DNA of 64,000 nt from Bdellovibrio bacteriovorus W (GTDB lineage Bacteria; Bdellovibrionota; Bdellovibrionia; Bdellovibrionales; Bdellovibrionaceae). This document shows positions 63,984-64,000 of this stretch, piece after piece. The DNA lies in the NCBI GenBank assembly GCA_000525675.1, contig CP002190.1, positions 1,798,001-1,862,000 of the forward strand, in the 5' to 3' direction. The position numbers and the translations under genes are program-made. The notes under the pieces are model-generated. The model had not been told where the DNA came from and did not search any database. It saw only the letters and a list, made by a program, of their open reading frames with translations. Positions within the stretch are counted from its first letter, which is position 1. Each line of letters begins with the position of its first letter.

Positions 63984-64000
63984 AAAACTCAAGATAATGT

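Noticed and set aside
1-64000. CRISPR array, tRNA or rRNA genes, prophage
   Set aside because: No regularly spaced direct repeats, no tRNA-like cloverleaf noticed in the gaps, no rRNA segments and no phage structural or integrase genes seen.

Overview
The window looks like a chromosomal stretch from a Bdellovibrio-type predatory bacterium (Bdellovibrionota). This is inferred from the company of genes, not from a marker gene. It has Gram-negative envelope genes (heptosyltransferase-like, waaA), a CarD regulator, an HD-GYP protein, two large hybrid kinases, a KP43-type secreted subtilase and an unusually high share of secreted proteins, lipoproteins and beta-barrels with no recognisable family. 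Base composition is moderately AT-rich. No rRNA, tRNA, CRISPR array or prophage was seen.

Layout. 1-9.5 kb: uvrB, a penicillin-acylase-family hydrolase, a small secreted protein, khpA, the gltX-cysS pair and carD. 9.6-15.8 kb: secreted subtilase, small secreted protein, a GC-rich structured element (C), recG and an HD-GYP protein. 15.8-22.6 kb: a signalling block with a CHASE3 hybrid kinase divergent from a receiver protein and a coupled Hpt protein, two secreted proteins, and a MASE1 hybrid kinase. 22.6-23.7 kb: a decayed insertion sequence with a target duplication, carrying a second copy (A) of the structured element. 23.7-29 kb: fbaB-lysS-rhodanese lipoprotein operon, then nfu and a MATE exporter. 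29-35.6 kb: two paralogous Ig-like/SUMF-like lipoproteins around a small Xre regulator. 35.7-39.8 kb: DHS-like enzyme, methyltransferase, 51-residue membrane protein, tcdA, tatD. 39.8-44.9 kb: unknown 351-residue protein, DedA protein, RluA-type synthase, beta-barrel, nuclease/phosphatase-like lipoprotein. 44.9-45.4 kb: a nest of palindromic repeats, including the third copy (B) of the structured element. 45.4-52.4 kb: a probable five-gene envelope operon. 52.5-64 kb: GT9 and waaA, a solute-binding protein, a secreted protein, a two-gene unit of beta-barrel and giant lipoprotein, a BtuF-like protein, a FabMG-like protein and an RNase Z-like hydrolase.

How genes work together: gltX/cysS and lysS supply aminoacyl-tRNAs. 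tcdA, the RluA-type enzyme and the THUMP methyltransferase modify RNA. The kinase, receiver and Hpt proteins could form one phosphorelay. GT9 and WaaA build the LPS core. Several translationally coupled pairs (lysS/rhodanese, tcdA/51-residue protein, beta-barrel/methyltransferase, FabMG-like/metallo-hydrolase) suggest shared functions.

The most unusual signal is a family of three dispersed hairpin elements (12561-12699, 23477-23646, 44902-45135). Their sequences diverge, yet each copy keeps its own long stem, and small hairpins carry swapped base pairs. In two copies, short hairpins display CAGGATG in the loop, as CsrA-binding sRNAs do.
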